Translations under genes and position numbers: made by a program
Shown: positions 1 through 4,645 of the stretch, in pieces
How positions within the stretch are numbered: the stretch's first letter is position 1
How the letters are laid out: every line of letters starts with the position of its first letter
The notes under the pieces: generated by a model
The model's database searches: none
Seen by the model: the letters and a program-made list of their open reading frames with translations, nothing else
What the model was told of the DNA's origin: nothing
Origin: Planktothrix sp. UBA8402
GTDB lineage: Bacteria; Cyanobacteriota; Cyanobacteriia; Cyanobacteriales; Microcoleaceae
Direction: 5' to 3'
Length of the DNA stretch: 9,203 nt
Assembly (NCBI GenBank): GCA_003456035.1
Contig: DMPJ01000548.1
Span: 4,227 to 13,429, forward strand

Positions 1-2
1 AT

Positions 3-695
3 GAGGGAAGTTATGAATTATCGGAAGATAAAACCGGGGTTCCCCAGCTTTCAGTTCCCCTGTGGATTGTGCATTTAGGTTCCCTTGCTCCTGCTTATGA
101 AGATGGGACTTTAAAGATGATTCAAAATAGTGGGGGTGGGGTTTCTACCGATATTTCTGAAGTGATTAAACGCCTGGCGACAACGGAACAATTAAGCCAA
201 AAATTAGCAGTTTCAAATAAACAAAAACCAGACAAAAATCAAGAAAAACCTACGATTTTGACGGTGGCGGATGGCTATGCTTGGTTAATGGAAAAAACTA
301 CAGAAAAAGCAACGGAATCTAATGGGTTTCAACCGATCGCAGCCAGGTTATTAGTTCGGGGGTTAAGTCAGAAAAACCATCAACAACAACTAGCTGAATT
401 AGATGCTATTCATGCGATCGCCAAAACCTATAATATTGTTACCCCGTATTCTTCAATGATTGTTCTAGTTAATGATGAGCAACGTCAAGCATTGAAAGCA
501 GCAGAAGCCTCTAGCGATCGCTTTAATCGTAAGATAGAGGATGGTAAAGAACAGTTAAATAAACCTAATAATCCCCTCAGTAAAGCTGCTAGTGTTCCCG
601 AACCAGAAATGACGATTGGTTTGGGAGTTATTGCGGTTTTTATTATTGTTCAATCTCAAAGAAATAAAACTAAAAATCGTGATGGGAAAGGCTAG
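3..695 (+). CDS. C-terminal part of a VIT/vWA-type PEP-CTERM (exosortase-sorted) protein, 5' truncated by window edge
   Basis: The frame is open from base 3 with no start codon needed, so the gene begins left of the window; 230 residues are visible. The segment VPLWIVHLGSLAPAYEDGTL followed by a SGGGV stretch, and later IVTPYSSMIVLVNDEQRQ, resembles the tail of large VIT/von Willebrand-A-like membrane proteins of exosortase systems (from memory, the TIGR02921/MSEP-CTERM type). Residues from about 198 of the visible part form a classic PEP-CTERM tail: VPEPE, a hydrophobic segment (IGLGVIAVFIIV) and a basic end (QRNKTKNR). This tail is normally recognised by an exosortase, cleaved, and the protein surface-anchored or secreted. 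There is no exosortase gene in the window. The tail is confident; the exact family is inference because the N-terminal domains are missing. The gap to the MerR gene is 52 bases, so co-transcription is possible. Confidence 0.75.
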   Translation, partial: EGSYELSEDKTGVPQLSVPLWIVHLGSLAPAYEDGTLKMIQNSGGGVSTDISEVIKRLATTEQLSQKLAVSNKQKPDKNQEKPTILTVADGYAWLMEKTTEKATESNGFQPIAARLLVRGLSQKNHQQQLAELDAIHAIAKTYNIVTPYSSMIVLVNDEQRQALKAAEASSDRFNRKIEDGKEQLNKPNNPLSKAASVPEPEMTIGLGVIAVFIIVQSQRNKTKNRDGKG

Positions 696-715
696 GATTG
701 ATCATCTTTAGGGGT

Positions 716-721
716 TATAAT
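716..721 (+). promoter_or_regulatory. Candidate -10 box for the merR-family gene
   Basis: A perfect TATAAT lies 26 bases upstream of the MerR ATG. No convincing -35 stands at 16-19 bp; the nearest TTGA-like hexamer (TTGATC, 698-703) is only 12 bp away. No clear MerR-type dyad is visible between the elements. The gene may instead be read from the upstream PEP-CTERM gene. Confidence 0.3.
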
Positions 722-747
722 TCTATTTGATATCAGGGTGACGGAAA

Positions 748-1182
748 ATGGAGGCTTTAATTGCAGATAGAAAGTTAAAAATTGGTGATGTTGCCCAACG
801 GAGTTGCCTATCAGTGAAAACAGTTCGCTATTATGAAGAAATTGGTTTGTTAGCACCAACCGTTGAAAGGTCAGAGTCCGGGTATCGACTTTTTGATCCG
901 TCAGTAATTAACCGTTTAGCTTTTGTCAGACGCGCTCAATCTTTGGGTTTAAGTTTAAATGAAATTAGAGATATTTTAAAGATTAGCGATCAGGGGGAAC
1001 TTCCCTGTCAGGAGGTCAAACAACATTTAGCGAGCAAAGTTGAGGAGATTAATCAGCAAATTACCGCCTTGGAAATCTTAAAAAGCGAGTTGCAACAGTT
1101 ACTCAACCATTGGCAAGATCGTCCCTCATCCGTTCAATTTAATACAAAGATCTGCCCGAATATTCAAAGAGAATCTCCTTAA
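748..1182 (+). CDS. MerR-family transcriptional regulator, metal-sensor type
   Basis: 144 residues, the usual size for MerR/ZntR/CueR regulators. Residues 11-50 form the winged helix-turn-helix with the hallmark VKTVRYYEEIGLL and SGYRLFD. Residues 51-80 continue the DNA-binding domain (RRAQSLGLSLNEIRDIL), and about 88-120 form the dimerisation helix. MerR proteins twist a long-spacer promoter to activate it when ligand binds. Possible metal ligands are C87 (in LPCQEV, at the position of the conserved Cys of MerR/ZntR, which is Ser in CueR) and C136 (KICPNI). The Cys pair ZntR has at the end of its dimer helix is absent (NHWQ here). That points to a divalent-metal type rather than Cu(I), but the ligand is not certain. 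The start is the first in-frame ATG; the ribosome site is weak (AGGG at 735-738). No metal transporter lies next to it, so its target is elsewhere or is itself. Confidence 0.85.
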   Translation: MEALIADRKLKIGDVAQRSCLSVKTVRYYEEIGLLAPTVERSESGYRLFDPSVINRLAFVRRAQSLGLSLNEIRDILKISDQGELPCQEVKQHLASKVEEINQQITALEILKSELQQLLNHWQDRPSSVQFNTKICPNIQRESP

Positions 1183-1369
1183 AAAAATCGGGAAGGAATC
1201 TGACTGATCCTTCCCGTTGCTTTGTTTGCTGATTTAGTTTATTTCTCAGGGTTTGACGTTGTTTTTTCAGTTGTCGCGCCCTCGCAGAACCGCCTTTTCC
1301 TTTAATGTTTCTCCCTGGCGAGCGGGGAGATTCCCAACTTTTTAGGTATTGTGCCATTATTTTTGCCAT
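1139..1369 (-). CDS. Possible small very basic protein (doubtful)
   Basis: A 76-residue open frame starting MAKIMAQYLKSW, with a run rich in Lys, Arg and Gln (GKGGSARARQLKKQRQ). It is not recognised as a known family. In favour: a consensus minus-strand promoter lies just upstream, and GGGA stands eight bases before the ATG at 1369. Against: a strong minus-strand terminator (1181-1216) sits inside the frame, so a normal transcript would end before the stop codon at 1139, and the frame overlaps the merR 3' end by 44 bases. The transcript may therefore be non-coding, or the frame accidental. A longer version beginning with TTG at 1390 would start inside the -10 box and is unlikely. Confidence 0.3.
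   Translation of the reverse strand: MAKIMAQYLKSWESPRSPGRNIKGKGGSARARQLKKQRQTLRNKLNQQTKQREGSVRFLPDFFKEILFEYSGRSLY
1181..1216 (-). terminator. Intrinsic terminator (best on the minus strand; may also act for merR)
   Basis: A nine-base-pair stem, CGGGAAGGA (1189-1197) with TCCTTCCCG (1208-1216), has a 10-base loop. Read on the minus strand it is followed directly by A then seven T, an ideal Rho-independent terminator. On the plus strand the following TTGCTTTGTTT is a poorer T-tract, so it can at best serve merR weakly. It begins right at the merR stop codon. Confidence 0.7.
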
Positions 1370-1389
1370 TTTTTTGATCCCATCCATCA

Positions 1390-1419
1390 ATTATAGACCA
1401 CTTTTTGGGTTTGTGTCAA
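1390..1419 (-). promoter_or_regulatory. Consensus sigma-70 promoter on the minus strand
   Basis: On the minus strand TTGACA (1414-1419) is separated by 18 bp from TATAAT (1390-1395). Both hexamers match the consensus fully. The expected start of transcription is near 1383, and the product would end at the terminator at 1181-1216, giving an RNA of about 200 nt. Confidence 0.65.
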
Positions 1420-1512
1420 GTAAAAAAATCTATTAATTTGCTAGAAATATGTATTTTATTAAAAAACAATAAATATTTAGACTAATTTAGAGCGCTAATC
1501 TATACAATCATT

Positions 1513-1566
1513 AGGAGGATTGATTAGAAATTCTAATCTAAAAAGTTCGTAGGGAACTTTTTTTTT
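1513..1566 (+). ncRNA. Candidate ~54-nt small RNA
   Basis: A weak promoter (TTAGAC 1477-1482, 18 bp, TATACA 1501-1506) would start an RNA near 1513 that ends at the strong hairpin with T-run at 1540-1566. Inside lies a second hairpin, GATTAGAA-a-TTCTAATC (1522-1538), so the RNA would be two stem-loops in a row, preceded by an AGGAGG. Length and layout recall cyanobacterial Yfr1, but the Yfr1 loop motif ACUCCUCACAC is absent, so it is not Yfr1. It could equally be a leader or a stray terminator. Confidence 0.25.
1540..1566 (+). terminator. Intrinsic terminator with nine-T tail
   Basis: Stem AAAAAGTTC (1540-1548) pairs with GAACTTTTT (1554-1562) around a five-base loop, and T's run unbroken from 1558 to 1566. 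No coding gene ends immediately upstream on this strand (merR ends 358 bases earlier), so it implies an unannotated transcript. Confidence 0.65.
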
Positions 1567-1713
1567 AAATTCACTAAGGTTACACTACACATATAGGATA
1601 AAGGTAACAACTTTAGATACAGGATATTGAGCAAAGTCTAATCAAAACCTGGGATTTTACGGTTGTGAATTTTATCGGCTCGGCTTCAATATAACCTTAT
1701 ATATAACCCTCCT

Positions 1714-2421
1714 ATGCGAACCCTTTCTACGCAGTGTTTATCTTATTTTCCAGAGCATTATCTTTCTGCTTCTCCCCTGAGAATTGTTGCCCTTGGAGAT
1801 AGTCTTATTTATGGTTTTGGTGATCCCGTTGGTGGCGGCTGGGTGGAACGTTTACGTCGTCAGTGGATGTCCCCAGGAAATACAGGTCATGCCCTATATA
1901 ATTTAGGAGTGCGAGGAAACGGTGTGGCTCAGGTTTCACAACGACTAGAAAAGGAATGGAATCATCGCGGACAATTGCGAAATCGCCTACCTGAATTAAT
2001 GATTCTTTCTGTTGGTCTGAATGATTCTCCCCGTTTAGGACACCCTAACGGAAAGGGTTTTACAGAATTTGACCAATGGAAAACCCAAGTTACTCACTTA
2101 TTAGATCAAGCGGTCAATGTCTGTCCAGTTTTATTTATAGGAATGGTACCTGTCGATGAAAGTAAAATGCCATTTCTCAACTGTTTTTATTATAATCACA
2201 CCGATCAATATCGTTACAAACAAGCTACAAAATTAGCCTGTGAACAACGTCAAATTCCCTATCTGGATATCTTTGATCTTTGGTTAAAACGAGGAGAAAA
2301 TTGGCTGCGACTAAACTTAAGCGACGATGGTCTTCATCCCAATGTCCGAGGATATCAAGCCTTATTACACGATATCGTCAACTGGGAAGTCTATGGGACA
2401 GCTAACGGTTCAAACCTTTAA
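1714..2421 (+). CDS. SGNH/GDSL-family esterase or lipase-like hydrolase
   Basis: 235 residues with all SGNH blocks. Block I is IVALGDSLIYGFGDP with nucleophile Ser30; block II is NLGVRGNG with Gly68 as likely oxyanion-hole residue; block III is SVGLNDS with Asn103; block V is SDDGLHPN with Asp205 and His208 completing the triad. No signal peptide or membrane segment is evident, so it is probably cytoplasmic. These enzymes hydrolyse esters or thioesters; the substrate cannot be told from sequence. The ATG at 1714 is the only reasonable start, because an in-frame TGA lies at 1666-1668. No Shine-Dalgarno is visible, which is common in cyanobacteria. The next gene starts 114 bases downstream and has its own leader, so an operon is not clear. 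Confidence 0.88.
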   Translation: MRTLSTQCLSYFPEHYLSASPLRIVALGDSLIYGFGDPVGGGWVERLRRQWMSPGNTGHALYNLGVRGNGVAQVSQRLEKEWNHRGQLRNRLPELMILSVGLNDSPRLGHPNGKGFTEFDQWKTQVTHLLDQAVNVCPVLFIGMVPVDESKMPFLNCFYYNHTDQYRYKQATKLACEQRQIPYLDIFDLWLKRGENWLRLNLSDDGLHPNVRGYQALLHDIVNWEVYGTANGSNL

Positions 2422-2461
2422 AAATTGAATCTGCGAATTTGGAGAAAATACTACAAAATAG

Positions 2462-2510
2462 AAAGTGTAAGTCAGTTGAGAAATAAAGCCTAGCTTTATA
2501 TTTGCACTTT
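2462..2510 (+). promoter_or_regulatory. Nested stem-loop between the SGNH and phasin-like genes
   Basis: An inner hairpin, ATAAAGC (2483-2489) with GCTTTAT (2493-2499) and a three-base loop, is enclosed by an outer pairing AAAGTG (2462-2467) with CACTTT (2505-2510). It lies 26 bases before the start of the phasin-like gene. It could be a weak terminator of the hydrolase gene, although no T-run follows, or a structured leader. Confidence 0.35.
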
Positions 2511-2535
2511 AGCGGCCTAATCAGGTCACAAAACA

Positions 2536-2862
2536 ATGGATAATCAAAATAATTTACTGCGACAACTGTTGATGATTGGTATTGGCACAACTTCCCTAGT
2601 GGCAGAAAAATTGCAGGAAGCAACTGATCAGTGGGTCAAAGACGGGACGATGAATACAGACCAAGCCAAAAAGTTTGTAGATGATATGATGCAGGGTCTA
2701 AAACTCGACCAAACCAGCTTAGAAGAACTAATGCAGCGCCAATTCCGTAATTTAATGCAGGATGTGGGTGTTCCCCGTCAGTCCGAACTTGATGAGTTAC
2801 GCGGACGCCTCGACCGCCTAGAGCGTCAGGTTAGAGATTTGGAAAATCGTCTTTGGCGTTAA
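2536..2862 (+). CDS. Phasin-like small coiled-coil protein
   Basis: 108 residues. The N-terminal part is a conserved-looking amphipathic/hydrophobic helix (LLRQLLMIGIGTTSLVAEKL), followed by an acidic helical middle with TDQAKKFVDDMM. Residues 85-106 form a leucine-type heptad repeat (L85, L88, L92, L95, V99, L102, L106), giving a C-terminal coiled coil. Small cyanobacterial proteins of this build are commonly annotated as phasin family (polyhydroxyalkanoate-granule associated). No PHA synthesis gene is nearby, so the granule role is inference from family resemblance only. The start ATG follows TCAGG by ten bases. There is no signal peptide. Confidence 0.65.
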   Translation: MDNQNNLLRQLLMIGIGTTSLVAEKLQEATDQWVKDGTMNTDQAKKFVDDMMQGLKLDQTSLEELMQRQFRNLMQDVGVPRQSELDELRGRLDRLERQVRDLENRLWR

Positions 2863-2909
2863 AGCGTTGCTAATATTCCATCATAAAATGTTGGCTACAC
2901 ATTCCCCAT

Positions 2910-2945
2910 CCCGGTAGAGACGTTGCATGCAACGTCTCTACCGGG
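2910..2945. repeat. Perfect 36-bp palindrome, dispersed cyanobacterial repeat type
   Basis: CCCGGTAGAGACGTTGCA (2910-2927) is followed directly by its exact reverse complement (2928-2945), with no spacer. The core (GTAGAGACGTTGCA and complement) is familiar from memory as a repeat scattered through many cyanobacterial genomes. It sits between the convergent phasin-like gene and tRNA-Thr. As RNA it would form a very strong hairpin on either strand, so it may stop transcription, but no T-run follows. Confidence 0.8.
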
Positions 2946-2974
2946 GCGATTAAGCAATAGAAAGAAAAAACAAA

Positions 2975-3046
2975 AGCTGGTGACAAGATTTGAACTTGCG
3001 ACCGGCTGATTACAAATCAGCTGCTCTACCACTGAGCTACACCAGC
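2975..3046 (-). tRNA. trnT: tRNA-Thr (anticodon UGU)
   Basis: On the minus strand a full cloverleaf folds: acceptor GCTGGTG/CACCAGC (7 bp), D stem GCTC/GAGC, anticodon stem GCTGA/TCAGC with loop TTTGTAA (anticodon TGT), and T arm GCAAG-TTCAAAT-CTTGT. The length is 72 including discriminator U; CCA is not encoded. It has its own promoter just upstream and lies downstream of cytM on the same strand. Confidence 0.97.
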
Positions 3047-3056
3047 AACGTTTCTC

Positions 3057-3086
3057 ATTCTAGCAAAAGTTATTAATTTTGATCAA
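3057..3086 (-). promoter_or_regulatory. Promoter of tRNA-Thr
   Basis: On the minus strand TTGATC (3081-3086) is 18 bp from TAGAAT (3057-3062), which matches TATAAT at five of six positions. The expected start is near 3050, a few bases before the mature tRNA 5' end at 3046. Confidence 0.55.
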
Positions 3087-3117
3087 GACTTTTTTAGATT
3101 GTTTCTGGTTATTCTGG

Positions 3118-3459
3118 TTATAAGGTTTCCAGATAACTCAACAGGTCGGCCATTTCCCTGACAGTGGGTTGAAATTTGGGCATGGGCGGGGTCTTACCAC
3201 CAATGACCTGCTGAATGATCCCCACTTCTGATTTCCGTTGGGAAACACCCTCCAGACTTGGCCCCACTTGACGATCAGTTTGCCAAGCATGACACCCAGC
3301 ACAGTTATAGAGAAAAATTTCCTCTCCTCGGACAAAATTACCTTTGAGGGATAAAACTTTCTCCACATAGGGATCAGAAACCTGTAGCTTAGGAAGGACA
3401 AAAATCCAACCCAGGATCAAAACCATCAACCCTAGGATGGCGAAGGCGGCCCGTTTCAT
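3118..3459 (-). CDS. cytM: Membrane-anchored c-type cytochrome, cytochrome cM (CytM)
   Basis: 113 residues from the ATG at 3459. Residues 1-25 are a basic start plus one hydrophobic segment (AAFAILGLMVLILGWIFVL) that is an uncleaved anchor or signal. The haem site is C53-A-G-C56-H57, and the sixth ligand is most likely Met93 in TPPMPKFQP. The short mono-haem build, N-terminal anchor and the ending EMADLLSYLETL fit CytM, a cyanobacterial cytochrome linked to regulation of photosynthetic and respiratory electron flow under stress or organic carbon. An in-frame TTG at 3498 would add 13 residues, but it has no ribosome site and spoils the basic-hydrophobic start, so ATG was chosen. The gene is divergent from petG, giving a b6f/electron-transport neighbourhood. 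Another short cytochrome c cannot be excluded. Confidence 0.85.
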   Translation of the reverse strand: MKRAAFAILGLMVLILGWIFVLPKLQVSDPYVEKVLSLKGNFVRGEEIFLYNCAGCHAWQTDRQVGPSLEGVSQRKSEVGIIQQVIGGKTPPMPKFQPTVREMADLLSYLETL

Positions 3460-3540
3460 CAGGACTTCAATTTCTGTAATCGCAAGCTGGTTATTCAAGG
3501 TGTTTCTAATAATTTGAGACTGATCTACAAGAATCTTTAC

Positions 3541-3571
3541 ATTCTACTTAGTTTATCAATAAAGATGTCAC
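3541..3571 (-). promoter_or_regulatory. Candidate cytM promoter
   Basis: On the minus strand GTGACA (3566-3571) is 19 bp from TAGAAT (3541-3546). Each differs from the consensus by one base. It would give a leader of about 75 nt. A single TTTACATT (3536-3543), like half an HLR1 site, overlaps the -10. Confidence 0.4.
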
Positions 3572-3627
3572 AGTGTTGTCCGGTCAAGAGCAAGATCACT
3601 CAACCGTGAAGCGTCAACGGTTAACGG

Positions 3628-3633
3628 TATGAT
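3628..3633 (+). promoter_or_regulatory. Candidate petG -10 box with upstream inverted repeat
   Basis: TATGAT, five of six consensus bases, stands 40 bases before petG. No good -35 is present. Directly upstream an inverted repeat AACCGT (3602-3607) / ACGGTT (3617-3622) covers the -35 region, and AACGG is repeated at 3616-3620 and 3623-3627, suggesting an activator site rather than a bare promoter. Confidence 0.35.
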
Positions 3634-3673
3634 TAAAGATTAATTGCTCAAATTAACACTAAGGAGTTATCCA

Positions 3674-3790
3674 GTGGTAGAACCATTATTGTCGGGAATT
3701 GTTCTGGGTTTAATTTTTGTGACCCTGTTAGGGTTATTTTTTGCTGCGTATCAACAATATCGCCGGGGAAACCAACTTAATATCGACTAA
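3674..3790 (+). CDS. petG: Cytochrome b6f complex subunit V (PetG)
   Basis: A 38-residue protein starting [18 protein letters not shown] and ending [10 protein letters not shown], which is the characteristic PetG sequence. It has an N-terminal E-P pair, one transmembrane helix (about residues 5-25) and a basic stroma-side tail QQYRRGN. PetG is one of the small single-helix subunits needed for assembly and stability of the b6f complex in the thylakoid membrane. The start is GTG, supported by a strong ribosome site AAGGAG (3661-3666) seven bases upstream. It is followed by a hairpin and then no gene, so it is probably monocistronic. Confidence 0.95.
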   Translation: MVEPLLSGIVLGLIFVTLLGLFFAAYQQYRRGNQLNID

Positions 3791-3807
3791 ATATCCAGCA
3801 AACCATG

Positions 3808-3850
3808 ACTCACCCTTCGTTAAACCTTCCGGGTTTAACCAAGGGTGAGT
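3808..3850 (+). terminator. Strong hairpin after petG
   Basis: ACTCACCCTT (3808-3817) pairs with AAGGGTGAGT (3841-3850). After one C/C mismatch, GTTAAACC (3819-3826) pairs with GGTTTAAC (3832-3839) around a five-base loop. The total is 18 base pairs, beginning 17 bases after the petG stop. The following TAATTCTATC is a poor T-tract, so it may act as a 3' stabiliser as much as a terminator. Confidence 0.65.
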
Positions 3851-3996
3851 TAATTCTATCAATTGAATATTTATTTCAAATTCTGAAATGGTGGTAATCG
3901 CTAAAATTGCAGCGTGGCGATAAAATTTTTCTACCTAAAACAACAGTACCCGAAGTCCATTTTCCTAGTGATTTCCTCTCCTGTATTGGATGATGT

Positions 3997-4224
3997 AGAG
4001 TTGCACTAAGGCTTAATGCTCAGTTGCATTGCTCCCTTTACCATGATTGGGGGAAGTGTAAGGATTAATGATGGGTACTGTTGTTCGTATTCCACAAGAC
4101 AGATTTTATTGACCTTAAACAGCGTAACTGACCTCCTAGTCAAGCTGAGGAACTTCCTCATTTATAATCCGTAAGTTTGGAGTTGTATACTTGTTAACAA
4201 CGAAGTTACATTGCTCCCATTTGG
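3997..4224 (+). repeat. Two diverged copies of a ~46-base motif, 182 bases apart
   Basis: Copies lie at 3997-4042 and 4179-4224 and align without gaps. They share GAGTTG near the start, AGTT, and the identical CATTGCTCCC; by eye about 27 of 46 bases agree. Similarity continues weakly for some 20 bases beyond (shared GGAA). The overall identity is modest, so common origin is not proven. Confidence 0.35.
4146..4168 (+). promoter_or_regulatory. Palindrome abutting a perfect -10 box
   Basis: TGAGGAA-C-TTCCTCA (4146-4160) is a 15-base palindrome, followed two bases later by TATAAT (4163-4168). The palindrome would sit in the spacer of a plus-strand promoter starting near 4175, a typical operator position. 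A -35 hexamer is not convincing. Confidence 0.35.
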
Positions 4225-4602
4225 TTCACTAGAGGAAATATCAGCAACTAAAGAAAGAGTTACTGCGGAAGATGACAGACGTTAGATGAAACAGTTTTGT
4301 TAACCTCCTAATTTCACTTAACCTGGACTCTCAAGAAAACGTGTTTCGGGCCTCCTTTAAATAGAGATTTTACCGTTTGAACACCGTTTGCTGATCTGTC
4401 AAAGAAGCTCTTTTTTGCTTCTGTTAATACAATAATCATTCCTCTTGTAAATTGCAAGTGAAATCAATTAAAGTTAATCATTTGATCAATGAACACTCTC
4501 GCAATTGTAAACTTAAGTAACAGAGGTTCTCAGGTTAAATTGATATCTAATCTTGATACACAGGGGATAACAACTGCTAAGACTGTTAGGATATCTAGCC
4601 CC

Positions 4603-4641
4603 ATTCCCAATTCGTAATTCCCAATTCGTAATTCATAATTA
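4603..4641. repeat. 14-bp tandem repeat, two and a half copies
   Basis: ATTCCCAATTCGTA occurs at 4603-4616 and 4617-4630, and a partial, altered copy (ATTCATAATTA) follows at 4631-4641. It lies directly after the stop codon of the response regulator gene. Short AATTCGTAATTC tandem arrays of this kind are common between genes in cyanobacteria. Confidence 0.75.
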
Positions 4642-4645
4642 CCCA

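Larger units (their letters stand above)
1391..1713. other. Very AT-rich intergenic stretch upstream of the SGNH hydrolase gene
   Basis: No credible coding frame is seen here. The first part holds the minus-strand promoter, the middle the candidate small RNA and its terminator, and the last 140 bases are the presumed upstream region of the hydrolase. TATA-rich blocks (1688-1706) stand just before its start codon but no paired -35/-10 is convincing. Confidence 0.5.
3851..4602. other. Long intergenic stretch without a recognisable gene
   Basis: Stop codons are dense in all frames and no frame looks like a protein. None of the conserved signatures I know for tmRNA, RNase P RNA, SRP RNA or 6S RNA was seen. 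Visible structure includes a diverged duplicated motif (3997-4042 and 4179-4224), a palindrome next to a perfect TATAAT (4146-4168), a 10-bp palindrome TTGTTAACAA (4191-4200), and a hairpin AGAAGC/GCTTCT around a T-rich loop (4403-4422). It may encode one or more non-coding RNAs or be the remains of lost DNA. Confidence 0.5.

Noticed and set aside
1513..1566. Yfr1 small RNA
   Set aside because: Size and two-hairpin layout fit, but the diagnostic ACUCCUCACAC spacer is absent.
2402..2623. Minus-strand open frame overlapping the SGNH end and the phasin-like start
   Set aside because: It is antisense to the clear phasin-like coding start, with no domain and no ribosome site.
3103..3120. Tandem TTCTGGTTA at the cytM stop codon
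   Set aside because: A two-copy nine-base repeat is readily explained by slippage and has no visible role.
3524..3543. Second HLR1 site upstream of cytM
   Set aside because: Only TTTACATT (3536-3543) is a good half-site; the partner TCTACAAG has two mismatches and a four-base spacer instead of five.
4503..4512. HLR1-like AATTGTAAAC in the gap after the response regulator
   Set aside because: A single half-site; no second half lies at the required spacing on either side.
3851..4602. tmRNA, RNase P RNA, SRP RNA or 6S RNA in the gene-free stretch
   Set aside because: None of the conserved sequence signatures of these RNAs was seen on either strand.
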